DNA from: JBBIQS01 sp037442205
GTDB taxonomy: Bacteria; Myxococcota; Myxococcia; Myxococcales; UBA5297
Length of the DNA stretch: 64,000 nt
Direction of reading: 5' to 3'
Assembly: GCA_037442205.1 (NCBI GenBank)
Contig: JBBIQS010000009.1
Location: 59,884-123,883 of the forward strand
This document shows positions 47,596-55,823 of this stretch, piece after piece (position 1 is the first letter of the stretch; each line of letters opens with the position of its first letter). Below the pieces are notes generated by a model that was not told the origin of the DNA, did no database searches, and saw only the letters and a program-made list of their open reading frames with translations. Made by a program: the position numbers and the translations under genes.

Positions 47596-47638
47596 AGAAA
47601 AAGAGAGCGCCCGCCTCTCAGCAGAGAGGCGGGCGCTC
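47596..47638 (-). terminator. Strong intrinsic terminator of the exbB-exbD-exbD operon
   Basis: On the minus strand a perfect 15-bp stem (47605-47619 with 47624-47638) around a four-base loop is followed by TCTCTTTTTC. It lies 26 bases downstream of the last operon stop codon. This is the clearest Rho-independent terminator in the window. Confidence 0.92.
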
Positions 47639-47663
47639 GGATTCAGGGAAGAGACGGAGAGAG

Positions 47664-48227
47664 CTACTTCTTCTCTTCGGCGGGCTTGCCGCTGCCGGCC
47701 TGCATCACCGCGAAGTTGATGTTCGCGTAGCCGGCCTGGTTGCAGGAGTACATGACCCGCTTGATGGTCTTGAACTGCACTTCCTTGTGGCCCTGGATGT
47801 TGATGTCGCCCTTGAAGCCGCCCGAGGGGTCCGAGGAGTGGATGACCTCGTAGCGCTTCTTGAGGTCGCGCAGCTTCTCCTCGAGCGCCGGGATGTTCCA
47901 GTACTCGTCCCGGTTGAGGTCGAAGATCTGCGCCACCGGCTCGCCCTCGAGAATCACCGCCTCGGAGGTGATCTGCACCACCGGGGCGCGCTCGATGTCC
48001 TTGCCGTTGGTGGCGTCGGGCAGGCTGATGTCCTTGGAGAGGAACAGGATGTCGCCGCTGGCGGAGAAGTTCTGCAGCAGGAAGATGACGATGATCACGA
48101 ACATGTCGACCAGCGGGGTGATCAACAGGTCGGCAAAAGTCCCCTTCTTGCCGTGGGCGCCCTTGCCGAAGATCTTGCTCTTCTGCAGCCGCGCGCCGTA
48201 TCGCTTGCCGGGAGTGACGATGGCCAT
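47664..48227 (-). CDS. ExbD/TolR-family proton channel subunit (second)
   Basis: A 187-residue protein with one transmembrane helix near residue 37, ITPLVDMFVIIVIFLL, whose Asp is the proton-carrying residue of the ExbD/TolR family. A periplasmic domain follows with the family's DGE-like strand pattern (LEGEPVAQIFDLN), then a Lys-rich tail. It is the last gene of the operon, 18 bases after the other ExbD gene. In Myxococcus the related pair AglQ/AglS works with AglR in gliding; TonB or Tol energisation is equally possible. Confidence 0.88.
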   Translation of the reverse strand: MAIVTPGKRYGARLQKSKIFGKGAHGKKGTFADLLITPLVDMFVIIVIFLLQNFSASGDILFLSKDISLPDATNGKDIERAPVVQITSEAVILEGEPVAQIFDLNRDEYWNIPALEEKLRDLKKRYEVIHSSDPSGGFKGDINIQGHKEVQFKTIKRVMYSCNQAGYANINFAVMQAGSGKPAEEKK

Positions 48228-48245
48228 GAGGGCGTTCCCTTCCGA

Positions 48246-48776
48246 TTAGCCGACTGCGCTGACCGACACGTCGGGGAAGAGGATGGGGTTCTGGGTGCTG
48301 TCCTTGAGGTTGCAGACGTCGATGACCTTGACCAGGTCGTCGTACTTCACGCCGTCCTCGCACTGCACCGTGATGTTCCGCTGGTCGGGCACGTCGCCCT
48401 TGATCTTCTTGAGCGCGCCGACCAGGGTCAGGTCGTCGCACTTGTCGTCGATCTTGTCTGGCCCCGAGGCGTGGCAGTAGACGTAGCTGCCGTTGGCCTT
48501 GGGGATCTCGATGGCGCTGCCGCCGGCGCTGATCGAGAACCCGCGCTCGGTGACCAGCAGGTTCAGGGGCAGCGTCTTGGTGTCCGGGGGCGCAGTGTTC
48601 TCGCTCGGACCGCCCGACTGGCTGACCTGGAGCCGGCTGATCTGGTTCCAGACCGCGGTCATGATCAGGAAGCTGATGGTCACCGCCATCAGGTCGATGA
48701 AGGGGACCAGGTTGATGGCGGTGTCGAGCGACTTCTTGCCGCCCTTCTTACCGCCGAGGTCCATACCGCCTGCCAT
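48246..48776 (-). CDS. ExbD/TolR-family proton channel subunit (first)
   Basis: A 176-residue protein: a Lys/Gly-rich cytoplasmic start (MAGGMDLGGKKGGKKSLDTA), then one helix NLVPFIDLMAVTISFLIMTA with the conserved Asp, then a periplasmic domain. Two cysteines in VYCHASGPDKIDDKC may form a disulfide. Together with the other ExbD and the ExbB-type subunit it forms a proton-motive-force-driven motor. The organisation ExbB-ExbD-ExbD parallels AglR-AglQ-AglS of Myxococcus. Confidence 0.88.
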   Translation of the reverse strand: MAGGMDLGGKKGGKKSLDTAINLVPFIDLMAVTISFLIMTAVWNQISRLQVSQSGGPSENTAPPDTKTLPLNLLVTERGFSISAGGSAIEIPKANGSYVYCHASGPDKIDDKCDDLTLVGALKKIKGDVPDQRNITVQCEDGVKYDDLVKVIDVCNLKDSTQNPILFPDVSVSAVG

Positions 48777-48796
48777 GGATCACTCCTCCATGCACG

Positions 48797-48825
48797 AGGG
48801 CGACGCCGGGGTACAGCGTCGCCCT
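48797..48825 (-). promoter_or_regulatory. Intercistronic hairpin between exbB- and exbD-type genes
   Basis: AGGGCGACGC at 48797-48806 pairs perfectly with GCGTCGCCCT at 48816-48825, leaving a nine-base loop. It lies in the 100-base gap inside the operon, without a T-run. Such stem-loops can stabilise the upstream message and lower downstream expression, which would suit an ExbB subunit needed in excess. Confidence 0.6.
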
Positions 48826-48876
48826 TGATGGTGATGCGTTCAGGCGGCCGCCAGATTCAGGCAGCCGCCCGGCCGA

Positions 48877-49623
48877 CTACTCCTCGGCGGCGGCGAGGGA
48901 CTTGCCCTCGGGGATGCGCAGCTTGTCCTTGTTCTGCACCACCAGGTTCAGCACGCCGACGGTGGTCTCGTTGATGTCGTCGAGCATGTGCTGGGTCTTG
49001 CCCTGGAGGATCGAGAACGCGATCAGGGCCGGGATGGCGGTGATCAGTCCGAAGAAGGTGCAGTTCATGGCTTCGGAGATACCGGCCGAGAGGATGGTCG
49101 CCTTGTCGGCCGGGTTCACGTGGGCCACGGCCTCGAAACAGGTGATCAGACCGGAGACGGTTCCCATCAGGCCGGAGAGCATCGCCGCGTTGCCGATCAT
49201 CGCCAGGTAGCCGGTGCGGGCCTCGAGCTTGGGGTTCTCGCGCAGCGCCGCCTCGTCCATCGACGCCTGGACCTCGGCCTCGCCCTTGGGAACGTTCATC
49301 AGCCCGGCCTTGACCACCGCGGTCAGCGGGGTCTGCTTCTGGCCGGCCACGTAGCTGATGGCCTTGTCCAGGTCGCCGGCGTAGATGTGCTTCTTCAGCC
49401 CGCGCATGAAGGCGTCCTTGCTGATCGAAGCGCGGAAGTAGAGCGTGATGATGCGATCGACGAGGATCGCGATGAAGAACACCAGCGCGATGGTGATGGG
49501 GTACATGCCCCAGCCGCCGGACTCGTAGCGCTTGGCGAGGGTCCCGAACACTCCCAACTCCTCGGAGCCGCCGGCCTCTGCCGCGGCGAGAGTGGCGAAT
49601 TGGGCGAGCGTCAACAGATCCAT
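48877..49623 (-). CDS. MotA/TolQ/ExbB proton channel subunit
   Basis: A 248-residue membrane protein with three helices: WGMYPITIALVFFIAILVDR, then IGNAAMLSGLMGTVSGLITCF and MNCTFFGLITAIPALIAFSIL. These are the helix 2-3 signature of the ExbB/TolQ/MotA family (GLLGTVxGxxxxF). It pairs with two ExbD/TolR subunits downstream to form the ion channel. It is the first gene of the operon; a wide AT-richer upstream region probably holds the promoter. Confidence 0.92.
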   Translation of the reverse strand: MDLLTLAQFATLAAAEAGGSEELGVFGTLAKRYESGGWGMYPITIALVFFIAILVDRIITLYFRASISKDAFMRGLKKHIYAGDLDKAISYVAGQKQTPLTAVVKAGLMNVPKGEAEVQASMDEAALRENPKLEARTGYLAMIGNAAMLSGLMGTVSGLITCFEAVAHVNPADKATILSAGISEAMNCTFFGLITAIPALIAFSILQGKTQHMLDDINETTVGVLNLVVQNKDKLRIPEGKSLAAAEE

Positions 49624-50164
49624 GTTTGCATGACCTCCAGATTCGCCGGCAGCCGTCTTACAGCTCCGGTCCCGCGCTCATTTTGCGAAGCGCCGTGCGG
49701 GGGGCGTGGGGACAAATTCTCGAAAAGGGAACCACTCCAAGACTGCCTAGAACAGACCGTCGGGACTGACTGACACCAGCTCTCGGCGTCACGTTCCAAC
49801 CTCGGCCGGCGCATAGTTACCCCGACAGAGGGACGGGACGCTAACATCGGCCCAAAGAACGTGTCAAGCGCGAGTCAAGTCCCCCGCCGCGCTGAAAAAT
49901 TCGCTTCCGGAAATCCCCCGCTCCCAGGTGCGAAGCCCTTCGGCCAGGGTGGTTCTGACCCGATCTTCGGGCGGCGGCGGTGCTGCCGGCTTGGGGGGAA
50001 GCTGCCGCGGCACCCCACCTCACCGGGGCGCGGCGACCCCCAGGTCGATGGGCGGTGGCTGTGGCTGAGGTCGCTCCGCCTCGGGCGGCCAGACGAGAGG
50101 GCGCTTGTCGAGCTGACCTGCGGTGCCCAAGCCTTTGCCGACCGCAGCACCCGGAGGGGGCTCG
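49624..50164. other. Divergent intergenic region
   Basis: About 540 bases between the divergent exbB-type and outer-membrane barrel genes. The part at 49680-49900 is clearly less GC-rich than its surroundings (for example TTTTGCGAAG, ACAAATTCTCGAAAAGG, AAAAATTCGCTTCC). It probably holds promoters for both directions. I could not fix -35 and -10 boxes with confidence. Confidence 0.45.
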
Positions 50165-51427
50165 ATGCGAAGGTGGCTGGCGTGGCTGGGGGCCGGGGTG
50201 GTGTGGCTGGCCGGAGTCGAGGCCCGGGGGGCGGTGCTCGACGCCTCGTCGACCACCTTGCTGCAGGGTCGGCAGGAGATGGGCGAAGAGCAGGCCCGGA
50301 CCGTGGTTCCGATCATCGAGATGGTCGGCCTCGACGCCCGCCGGATCGGCCTCGGCGGGTGGGGCGAGCTGTCGGCTCATCTCGACGCCTGGGGACGGGT
50401 GGATCCGGTGGCCCCCACCAGCCCCCAATTCGGGAACGCCGCCGACGTAAACCTGCTCTATCTGACGGGGGTTTTCGCCGACCGGCACCTGCAGCTGGAG
50501 CTGGGGCGGCACTTCGTCTACGGCGGGGCGGCGCGCAGCACGCAGCTCGACGGCCTCTCCGGGGAGTGGCGGATCTGGCGCGGGCTGGGGGTGTCGGCCT
50601 TCGGCGGGCTGCCGGTGATCCCTCGGTTCGCGGTGGCGCGCGGGGACGCGATCGCCGGCGGGCGGGCCTTCTACCGCTACTCGATCGACGCCGAGGTCGG
50701 CGCCAGCTTCCTGCAGCTGTGGGATCACAGCCAGACCGCGCGCCAGGAGGCGGCGCTCGACGCGCGCTGGGTCCCGATCCGCAGCCTGACTCTCTCGGGG
50801 TTCGCCGGCTACGCGACGACGGATCTGCGGCTCTCCGAGGCCGACCTGGCCGTACTCTGGCAGCCGCACAAGCTGGTGCCCGGGCTGCAGCTGACTCTCG
50901 ACGCCCGGCGGACCGCGCCCGACCTGTTCATCTCGCGGACTTCGATCTTCTCGGTCTTCGCCGCCGAGCAGCGTGACGAGTTCGGCGGTGAAGTCCTCTA
51001 CCGCTTCAAGGTGCCGCTGAGGCTGTGGGCCGACTACCACGCGCTGCGGATCGAGGGTCAGCCGGGCACCGACGCCGGGCTGCGCGGGGAATACGGGTTC
51101 TTCGCCAGGTCCACCGCCGGCGTGCAAGTGCGCTACCTGCAAGCCCCGCTTAACAGCTACTGGCAGGGTCGGCTCTACGGGACGGCGCGCTTTCTCGAGA
51201 CGCTGCTGTTCTCGCTCAATCTCGACGCCTTCCGCTTCGGCGAGCCGATCAACGGGCAGCGCAACTCCTTCGTCGGCAGCCTCAGCGCCGGCTACGGCTT
51301 CGCCCCGGGCTGGTCGGCCAACGTCACCGGGCTGGCCAGCGTCACCCCCTTCTTCGAGCAGCGCTTCGAGCTCGTCGCCAAGCTCGTCTGGCAGCCCAGC
51401 TTCCGAGTGCACGAGGTCTCCCCATGA
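50165..51427 (+). CDS. Outer-membrane beta-barrel protein paired with a multiheme cytochrome
   Basis: A 420-residue exported protein (signal peptide MRRWLAWLGAGVVWLAGVEA). The mature chain shows many amphipathic beta-strands with aromatic girdles (DRHLQLELGRHFVYGG, LTLSGFAGYATTDLRLSEAD, LRLWADYHALRIEG), which fits a porin of about 16-20 strands. Its stop codon overlaps the start of the 13-heme lipoprotein (ATGA), so the two are coupled. By analogy with MtrB/PioB and Geobacter porin-cytochrome systems, it may be the sheath of an electron conduit. GGAGGGGG precedes the ATG. Confidence 0.75.
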   Translation: MRRWLAWLGAGVVWLAGVEARGAVLDASSTTLLQGRQEMGEEQARTVVPIIEMVGLDARRIGLGGWGELSAHLDAWGRVDPVAPTSPQFGNAADVNLLYLTGVFADRHLQLELGRHFVYGGAARSTQLDGLSGEWRIWRGLGVSAFGGLPVIPRFAVARGDAIAGGRAFYRYSIDAEVGASFLQLWDHSQTARQEAALDARWVPIRSLTLSGFAGYATTDLRLSEADLAVLWQPHKLVPGLQLTLDARRTAPDLFISRTSIFSVFAAEQRDEFGGEVLYRFKVPLRLWADYHALRIEGQPGTDAGLRGEYGFFARSTAGVQVRYLQAPLNSYWQGRLYGTARFLETLLFSLNLDAFRFGEPINGQRNSFVGSLSAGYGFAPGWSANVTGLASVTPFFEQRFELVAKLVWQPSFRVHEVSP

Positions 51428-52485
51428 AGAGAACCGTGCGCGCGGCCGCGGGCCTGTTCCTCGCCGGCGCCGCCTCCTGCGTGAACCTCGAGACGCGCAG
51501 GGAGGCCTCCGAGGAGCGCGAGATCCGCTTCTCCCACCGGGTCCACGCCGGCGCCGGGCTGGAGTGCGCTGCCTGCCACGCCGAGATCCAGGAATCGAAG
51601 GCCCTCGACGGCAGGGTGCTTCCCAAGGAAGCGAAGTGCCTGGAGTGCCACGCCGACTGGAAGCAGGCGGGCCAGTGCCAGAAGTGCCACCTCGAGCAGC
51701 CGCCGCGCAGCTGGCCGGCGCGGGTGCGCACGGTGCGCATCGACCACGCCGCCCACCTGCCGCGGGTGAACGGCGACTGCACCGCCTGCCACAAGGCGCT
51801 CCCCGAGCCGAGCGAGACTCTGCGCCTGACCCCGCCGATGGAGGTCTGCCTGAGCTGCCACAACCACCAGCAGGACTACCGCCAGAACCGCTGTCAGCCC
51901 TGCCACCTGGAAATGACCCACCTCGGGCTGCGGCCGGTCGCCTATTTCAGCCACGAGGGCAACTACCTCTCGGCGCATCGGCTGGCGGCGCGCACCGCCG
52001 CCGGCACCTGCGCCCAGTGCCACGAGCAGACCTTCTGCTCCGACTGCCACGCCCAGACGGTGGCCACGCCGGTCGAGTACAAGTTCCCGGAGCGGGTCGA
52101 TCGCCAGTTCATCCACCGCGACGACTACGTCAGCCGCCACCAGATCGAGGCCAGCGCCGACCCCGCCCTCTGCCAGCGCTGCCACGGGGTCTCCTTCTGC
52201 CAGACCTGCCATGCCCAGGTCGGGCTGAGCCAGTCGTCTGCCAACCCGCTCAACCCCCATCCGCCGGGCTGGAACTCGCCGGGGACCCCTCAGTTCCACG
52301 GGCCGGCCGCCCAGCGCGACATCTACAGCTGCCAGAGCTGCCACGACCGCGGCGCCAGCTCCAACTGCGTCGCCTGCCACCGGGTGGGGGCGATCGGGGG
52401 CAATCCCCACCCGCCGGCCTTCCTGCGCAGCCACGGCTCGGCGGAGATCGCCCGCCAGCCGATGTGCCAGATCTGCCATCCCTAG
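51424..52485 (+). CDS. 13-heme c-type cytochrome lipoprotein
   Basis: A 353-residue lipoprotein (lipobox GAASC near residue 19) with 13 CxxCH heme-binding motifs: CAACH, CLECH, CQKCH, CTACH, CLSCH, CQPCH, CAQCH, CSDCH, CQRCH, CQTCH, CQSCH, CVACH and CQICH. Additional histidines could be distal ligands. It lies in an ATGA overlap with the preceding barrel gene. An extracellular or periplasmic electron-transfer role is inferred. No cytochrome maturation genes are in this window. Confidence 0.9.
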   Translation: MKRTVRAAAGLFLAGAASCVNLETRREASEEREIRFSHRVHAGAGLECAACHAEIQESKALDGRVLPKEAKCLECHADWKQAGQCQKCHLEQPPRSWPARVRTVRIDHAAHLPRVNGDCTACHKALPEPSETLRLTPPMEVCLSCHNHQQDYRQNRCQPCHLEMTHLGLRPVAYFSHEGNYLSAHRLAARTAAGTCAQCHEQTFCSDCHAQTVATPVEYKFPERVDRQFIHRDDYVSRHQIEASADPALCQRCHGVSFCQTCHAQVGLSQSSANPLNPHPPGWNSPGTPQFHGPAAQRDIYSCQSCHDRGASSNCVACHRVGAIGGNPHPPAFLRSHGSAEIARQPMCQICHP

Positions 52486-52627
52486 CGCCCGCGGCTTGCC
52501 CTGGCCGAGCATCCGAGGGAGGGAGCCGCGGCTGGGGAAGCCGCCATCCGCCTGGAAACTCTCCTCTTTCTTGCCAGCGGCCCTCGGGGCGGGATAAATG
52601 CCCCTGCCCGTCTATTTAGGAGGCCCC

Positions 52628-53116
52628 ATGTCCTTCTGCCCCAAGTGCCAGACCGAGTACCGCCCCGGCATCGAGCGCTGCGCCCACTGCGAGGTGGGGC
52701 TGGTCGAGAAGCTGGCCGACGAGGCCGACCACGGCGAGGCCCTGCGGGCGGCGGTTCAGAAGGGCGAGGCGGCGGTCGTGGCGCGGATGAGCTACGCCGA
52801 GGCGTGCCAGGTGGTCGAGCAGCTGCACGCCGGCGGGGTGGACGCGATGGTCCACGGCGACCCGAGCAGCTGCGGCAAGGGCGGGCAGTGCTCGCACTAC
52901 CTGGTGGCGGTGCTCCCCGACGAAGTGCCCGCCGCCAGGGAGCTGCTGCGCGCCCAGTTCAAGCAGCTCTTGGTCGAGTCGGAGGTGGCGGTCGATCCCG
53001 ACGCCTCGGTGGACCTCGACGCCGAAGGGTCCCACTCCTGTCCGGCGTGCGGGGCCAAGTTCGAGGGCGCTCCCGAGGAGTGCCCGGAGTGCGGGCTGTT
53101 CCTCGGGGCGGCCTGA
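52628..53116 (+). CDS. Double zinc-ribbon protein with DUF2007-like middle
   Basis: A 162-residue protein. Residues 1-20 carry CPKCQTEYRPGIERCAHC and the C-terminus CPACGAKFEGAPEECPEC, two zinc ribbons. Between them VVARMSYAEACQVVEQLHAGGVDAMVHGD resembles the DUF2007 ('putative signal transducing') alpha/beta fold. AGGAGG lies four bases before the ATG at 52628. Function is unknown; a cytoplasmic adaptor is likely. It converges on the CDGSH gene at four bases. Confidence 0.7.
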   Translation: MSFCPKCQTEYRPGIERCAHCEVGLVEKLADEADHGEALRAAVQKGEAAVVARMSYAEACQVVEQLHAGGVDAMVHGDPSSCGKGGQCSHYLVAVLPDEVPAARELLRAQFKQLLVESEVAVDPDASVDLDAEGSHSCPACGAKFEGAPEECPECGLFLGAA

Positions 53117-53119
53117 GGC

Positions 53120-53365
53120 TCAGGTCCCGGCGGGGCGCTTGTGGGTGGCGTCGCAGAACGGCGCCTTGCTGGTCCGCCCGCAGCGGCAGAGCGCGTACTT
53201 CTTCTTCTCGGTGACGGTGAAGTCCTGCGGATCGCAGCCCGGCCCCATGTAGGAGCCGTCGCACAGCGGCTGGTTCTTCGACTTCCCGCAGCTGCACCAG
53301 GAGTGGGTTCCCGGCTCGAGCTCCACCACCACCGGGGAGGGAGCGGTCGCGACAACGTTGGCCAT
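53120..53365 (-). CDS. Tandem CDGSH iron-sulfur protein
   Basis: An 81-residue protein with two CDGSH-type motifs: CSCGKSKNQPLCDGSY at residues 24-39 and CRCGRTSKAPFCDATH further on. Each provides a C-x-C...C...H set of ligands for a 2Fe-2S cluster of mitoNEET type. No signal peptide is present. GGAGAG precedes the ATG. The role is likely redox or cluster transfer; a partner is not evident here. Confidence 0.9.
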   Translation of the reverse strand: MANVVATAPSPVVVELEPGTHSWCSCGKSKNQPLCDGSYMGPGCDPQDFTVTEKKKYALCRCGRTSKAPFCDATHKRPAGT

Positions 53366-53800
53366 CGGTACTCTCCAGCTGTGACCGCCTAGAAGCGGCC
53401 GTGTTGAAAATCGTTTGGATGCACCAACGAGCCGCTGCGTCGCGCCGGCCCCCTCCGTGACGCGTTCCGTCAAAGAACAGGGGCGCACCATTTTTGGAAC
53501 ACCATCCGCCGGCGCCGGCCGGCCCTCGCTCTGAGGATGCCTTGGCACGCCGCGCGCACAGGGGCTCGCGCGTCGGATGTCGCCGCGCTGCTGCCGGCGG
53601 CGGCATCCCTGTTGCGAACCGAAGGCAGCGAGGGAGGGATTGCGATGGAGACTCAGGGAGGGAGCGCGCCCGCGGCCGGGCTGCAGTGGCGTCCGGTGCG
53701 GAAGGAGCGCAAGGGGAATGGGGCCGGCGCGGGGCCGGCCAATCGGCAGTTGCCGCGGCCGCCGGCGAGTCCGGCGACCGCGTGCGATCCGGTGCCGACG
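53366..53800. other. Divergent region upstream of the metzincin protease
   Basis: About 435 bases. 53390-53530 is locally AT-richer and probably holds promoters. From 53645 the frame of the protease is open, with GAGGGAGGG before an ATG, so the real start could be there (see the protease entry). No repeats or hairpins stand out. Confidence 0.4.
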
Positions 53801-55771
53801 GTGAGGCTGAGCCGGGTGGCGGCGCTGTGCCTGGCGGCCTCGCTGGGCTGCGCCGGGATCGGCGGCGAGCCGGCGGAGGAGCTGGGCCACCGGATGACCT
53901 ATCAGGAGTTCCGCGCCCAGGCCTTCGTCGAGCCGGAGAGCGGCACCTTCATCGTCGATGGCGACACGCCGCTCGCCGACGAGAAGCACCTGCGCGAGTT
54001 CTACGACCGCTTCGTCGCCGCCGACCGGCTGATCATCGACACCGTCGGCGGGGTCGACAACCGCTGGAGCGCCAAGCAGAAGAAGGCGCTCACCTTCTGC
54101 GTGAGCAAGGCCTTCGGGAGCCGCTATCCGGAGGTGCTGGAGGCGATGACCGCCGCAGCCGGGGCCTGGGAGAGCGCGGCCGACCTGCGCTTCGTCCACC
54201 TCGAGGCCGAGGATGGCCGCTGCGACGAGGAGAACGAGGCGGTGCTCTTCGATGTCAACCCGGTGGACGTCGGCGGGCAGTACATCGCCCGCTCGTTCTT
54301 CCCCAACACCCGCCGGGCGCAGCGCAACGTGCTGATCGACCGCAGCGCCTGGGACAGCAGCCAGCCCGACCTGGCGGGCGTGCTGCGCCACGAGCTGGGG
54401 CACACCCTGGGCTTCCGCCACGAGCACACCCGGCCCGAGGCCGGGGCCTGCTTCGAGGACGACAACTGGCGCCCGCTGACCGACTACGACGCCAAGTCGG
54501 TGATGCACTATCCCCAGTGCCATGGGACTGCCGGCTGGGCGCTGGCGCTGACCGAGAAGGATCGCCAGGGCGCGCGCTCGGTCTATGGCGCTCCCGGAGG
54601 CGGCGCGGTGCCGAGCGCGCCCCCGGAGCCGGCTCCGGCCGATGGCGCGCCGGTGACCGACGTCTTCGAGGGTGAGGTCGGCTACGGTCAGAAGTGGGAG
54701 CGCGGGCCGTTCGCGGTCGCGCCGGGATCTGAGGTCGAGGTACTGATGAGCGGGGAGGGCGAGCCGGATCTCTACGTCCGCTTCGGCGCCGCCCCGACCA
54801 CCGCCCGCTTCGACTGCCGGCCGTTCCTGGACGGCGCCACCGAGAGCTGCCGGCTGACGGTGCCCACCGGTCAGAGCCGCCTCTACTTGATGGTGCATGG
54901 CTACGACGACGCCCAGTTCGAGATCAGCGTCACCTACACTCCGCCCAGCTCGCAGCCGCCGACCCGGCTGAACCTCAAGGTCGAGGAGAGTTCGGTCCGC
55001 CCGGGCGCCAGCATCCACCTGACCCTGGAGATGAGCTTCGCCTTTCCCTCGGCGCTCACCGGCCAGATCCTGCTCGACGGCCAGCCGGCGGGGACGGTGG
55101 CCATCGCCGCGGGGAAGAAGTCGGTGGCCTTCGAGGTGCTCGCCGGCAGCCGCGAGGAGACGTTGGAGATCGAGCTGCGCGTCGGGGCCCTGAGCGCCCA
55201 GACGCGGGTCGCGGTCGAGGCCTCGAGCTCCGGGCTGCTGCTCAACGAGATCGACGTCGATCAGCCAGGCATCGACAACGCCGAGTTCATCGAGTTGGTC
55301 AATGCCGGAAGCGCCGCTGTGGACCCTAAGGCCCTGGCGGTGGTGTTGGTGGATCCGAGCGGCGCCGAGATCGATCGCTTCGCGCTCTCGTCGGCAGGAG
55401 CGCTGGCGGCCGGCAAGCGCCTGGTGCTGGCGCCCAAGAAGCTGGCAGTGGCCTCGGGCGCCTCGGTGATCCGGTTCACCGGGGCCCAGACCAACCGCAT
55501 CCCGAACTATGCGCCGCTGGGCGTGGCGCTCATCGACACCAAAACCAAGCGGGTGCTCGACGCGCTGAGCGTCGGCGGGAGGATCTCCGCGGCGCGCATC
55601 GTCGGCTTCGCCGGCGCGGTGGATCTGGTGCGAGGGACGCCGGTCAAAGACATGGACAGCGCCAAGACGGCCGGAACGCTCGCCCGGCGGCAGGACGGCC
55701 AGGACAGCGGCAGCGCCGATGCCGACTGGCACTTCACCGGGACTCCGACTCCCGGGAAGTCGAATCGCTAG
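53801..55771 (+). CDS. Metzincin-type metalloprotease lipoprotein with PPC and lamin-tail domains
   Basis: A protein of about 656 residues from the GTG at 53801: a short Arg-containing signal and lipobox SLGC, then a zinc protease domain with HELGHTLGFRHEH at 197-209 (HExxHxxGxxH) and a Met-turn SVMHYP around M235. After a Pro-rich linker it has a pre-peptidase C-like beta domain and a C-terminal lamin-tail domain (LLLNEIDVDQPGIDNAEFIE). It is probably a secreted or surface protease. An ATG at 53645 with a better ribosome-binding site would add 52 residues before the signal, which is unusual. Confidence 0.8.
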   Translation: MRLSRVAALCLAASLGCAGIGGEPAEELGHRMTYQEFRAQAFVEPESGTFIVDGDTPLADEKHLREFYDRFVAADRLIIDTVGGVDNRWSAKQKKALTFCVSKAFGSRYPEVLEAMTAAAGAWESAADLRFVHLEAEDGRCDEENEAVLFDVNPVDVGGQYIARSFFPNTRRAQRNVLIDRSAWDSSQPDLAGVLRHELGHTLGFRHEHTRPEAGACFEDDNWRPLTDYDAKSVMHYPQCHGTAGWALALTEKDRQGARSVYGAPGGGAVPSAPPEPAPADGAPVTDVFEGEVGYGQKWERGPFAVAPGSEVEVLMSGEGEPDLYVRFGAAPTTARFDCRPFLDGATESCRLTVPTGQSRLYLMVHGYDDAQFEISVTYTPPSSQPPTRLNLKVEESSVRPGASIHLTLEMSFAFPSALTGQILLDGQPAGTVAIAAGKKSVAFEVLAGSREETLEIELRVGALSAQTRVAVEASSSGLLLNEIDVDQPGIDNAEFIELVNAGSAAVDPKALAVVLVDPSGAEIDRFALSSAGALAAGKRLVLAPKKLAVASGASVIRFTGAQTNRIPNYAPLGVALIDTKTKRVLDALSVGGRISAARIVGFAGAVDLVRGTPVKDMDSAKTAGTLARRQDGQDSGSADADWHFTGTPTPGKSNR

Positions 55772-55784
55772 GAAAGTGAGGGGG

Positions 55785-55818
55785 TGCGCGGCGCCGGAGG
55801 GAGGGCCGGCGCCGCGCA
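55785..55818. terminator. 13-bp hairpin between convergent genes
   Basis: TGCGCGGCGCCGG (55785-55797) pairs perfectly with CCGGCGCCGCGCA (55806-55818) around an eight-base loop AGGGAGGG. It lies between the metzincin and Nif3-like stop codons and would act in both directions. There is no T-run. Confidence 0.7.
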
Positions 55819-55823
55819 GCCGG

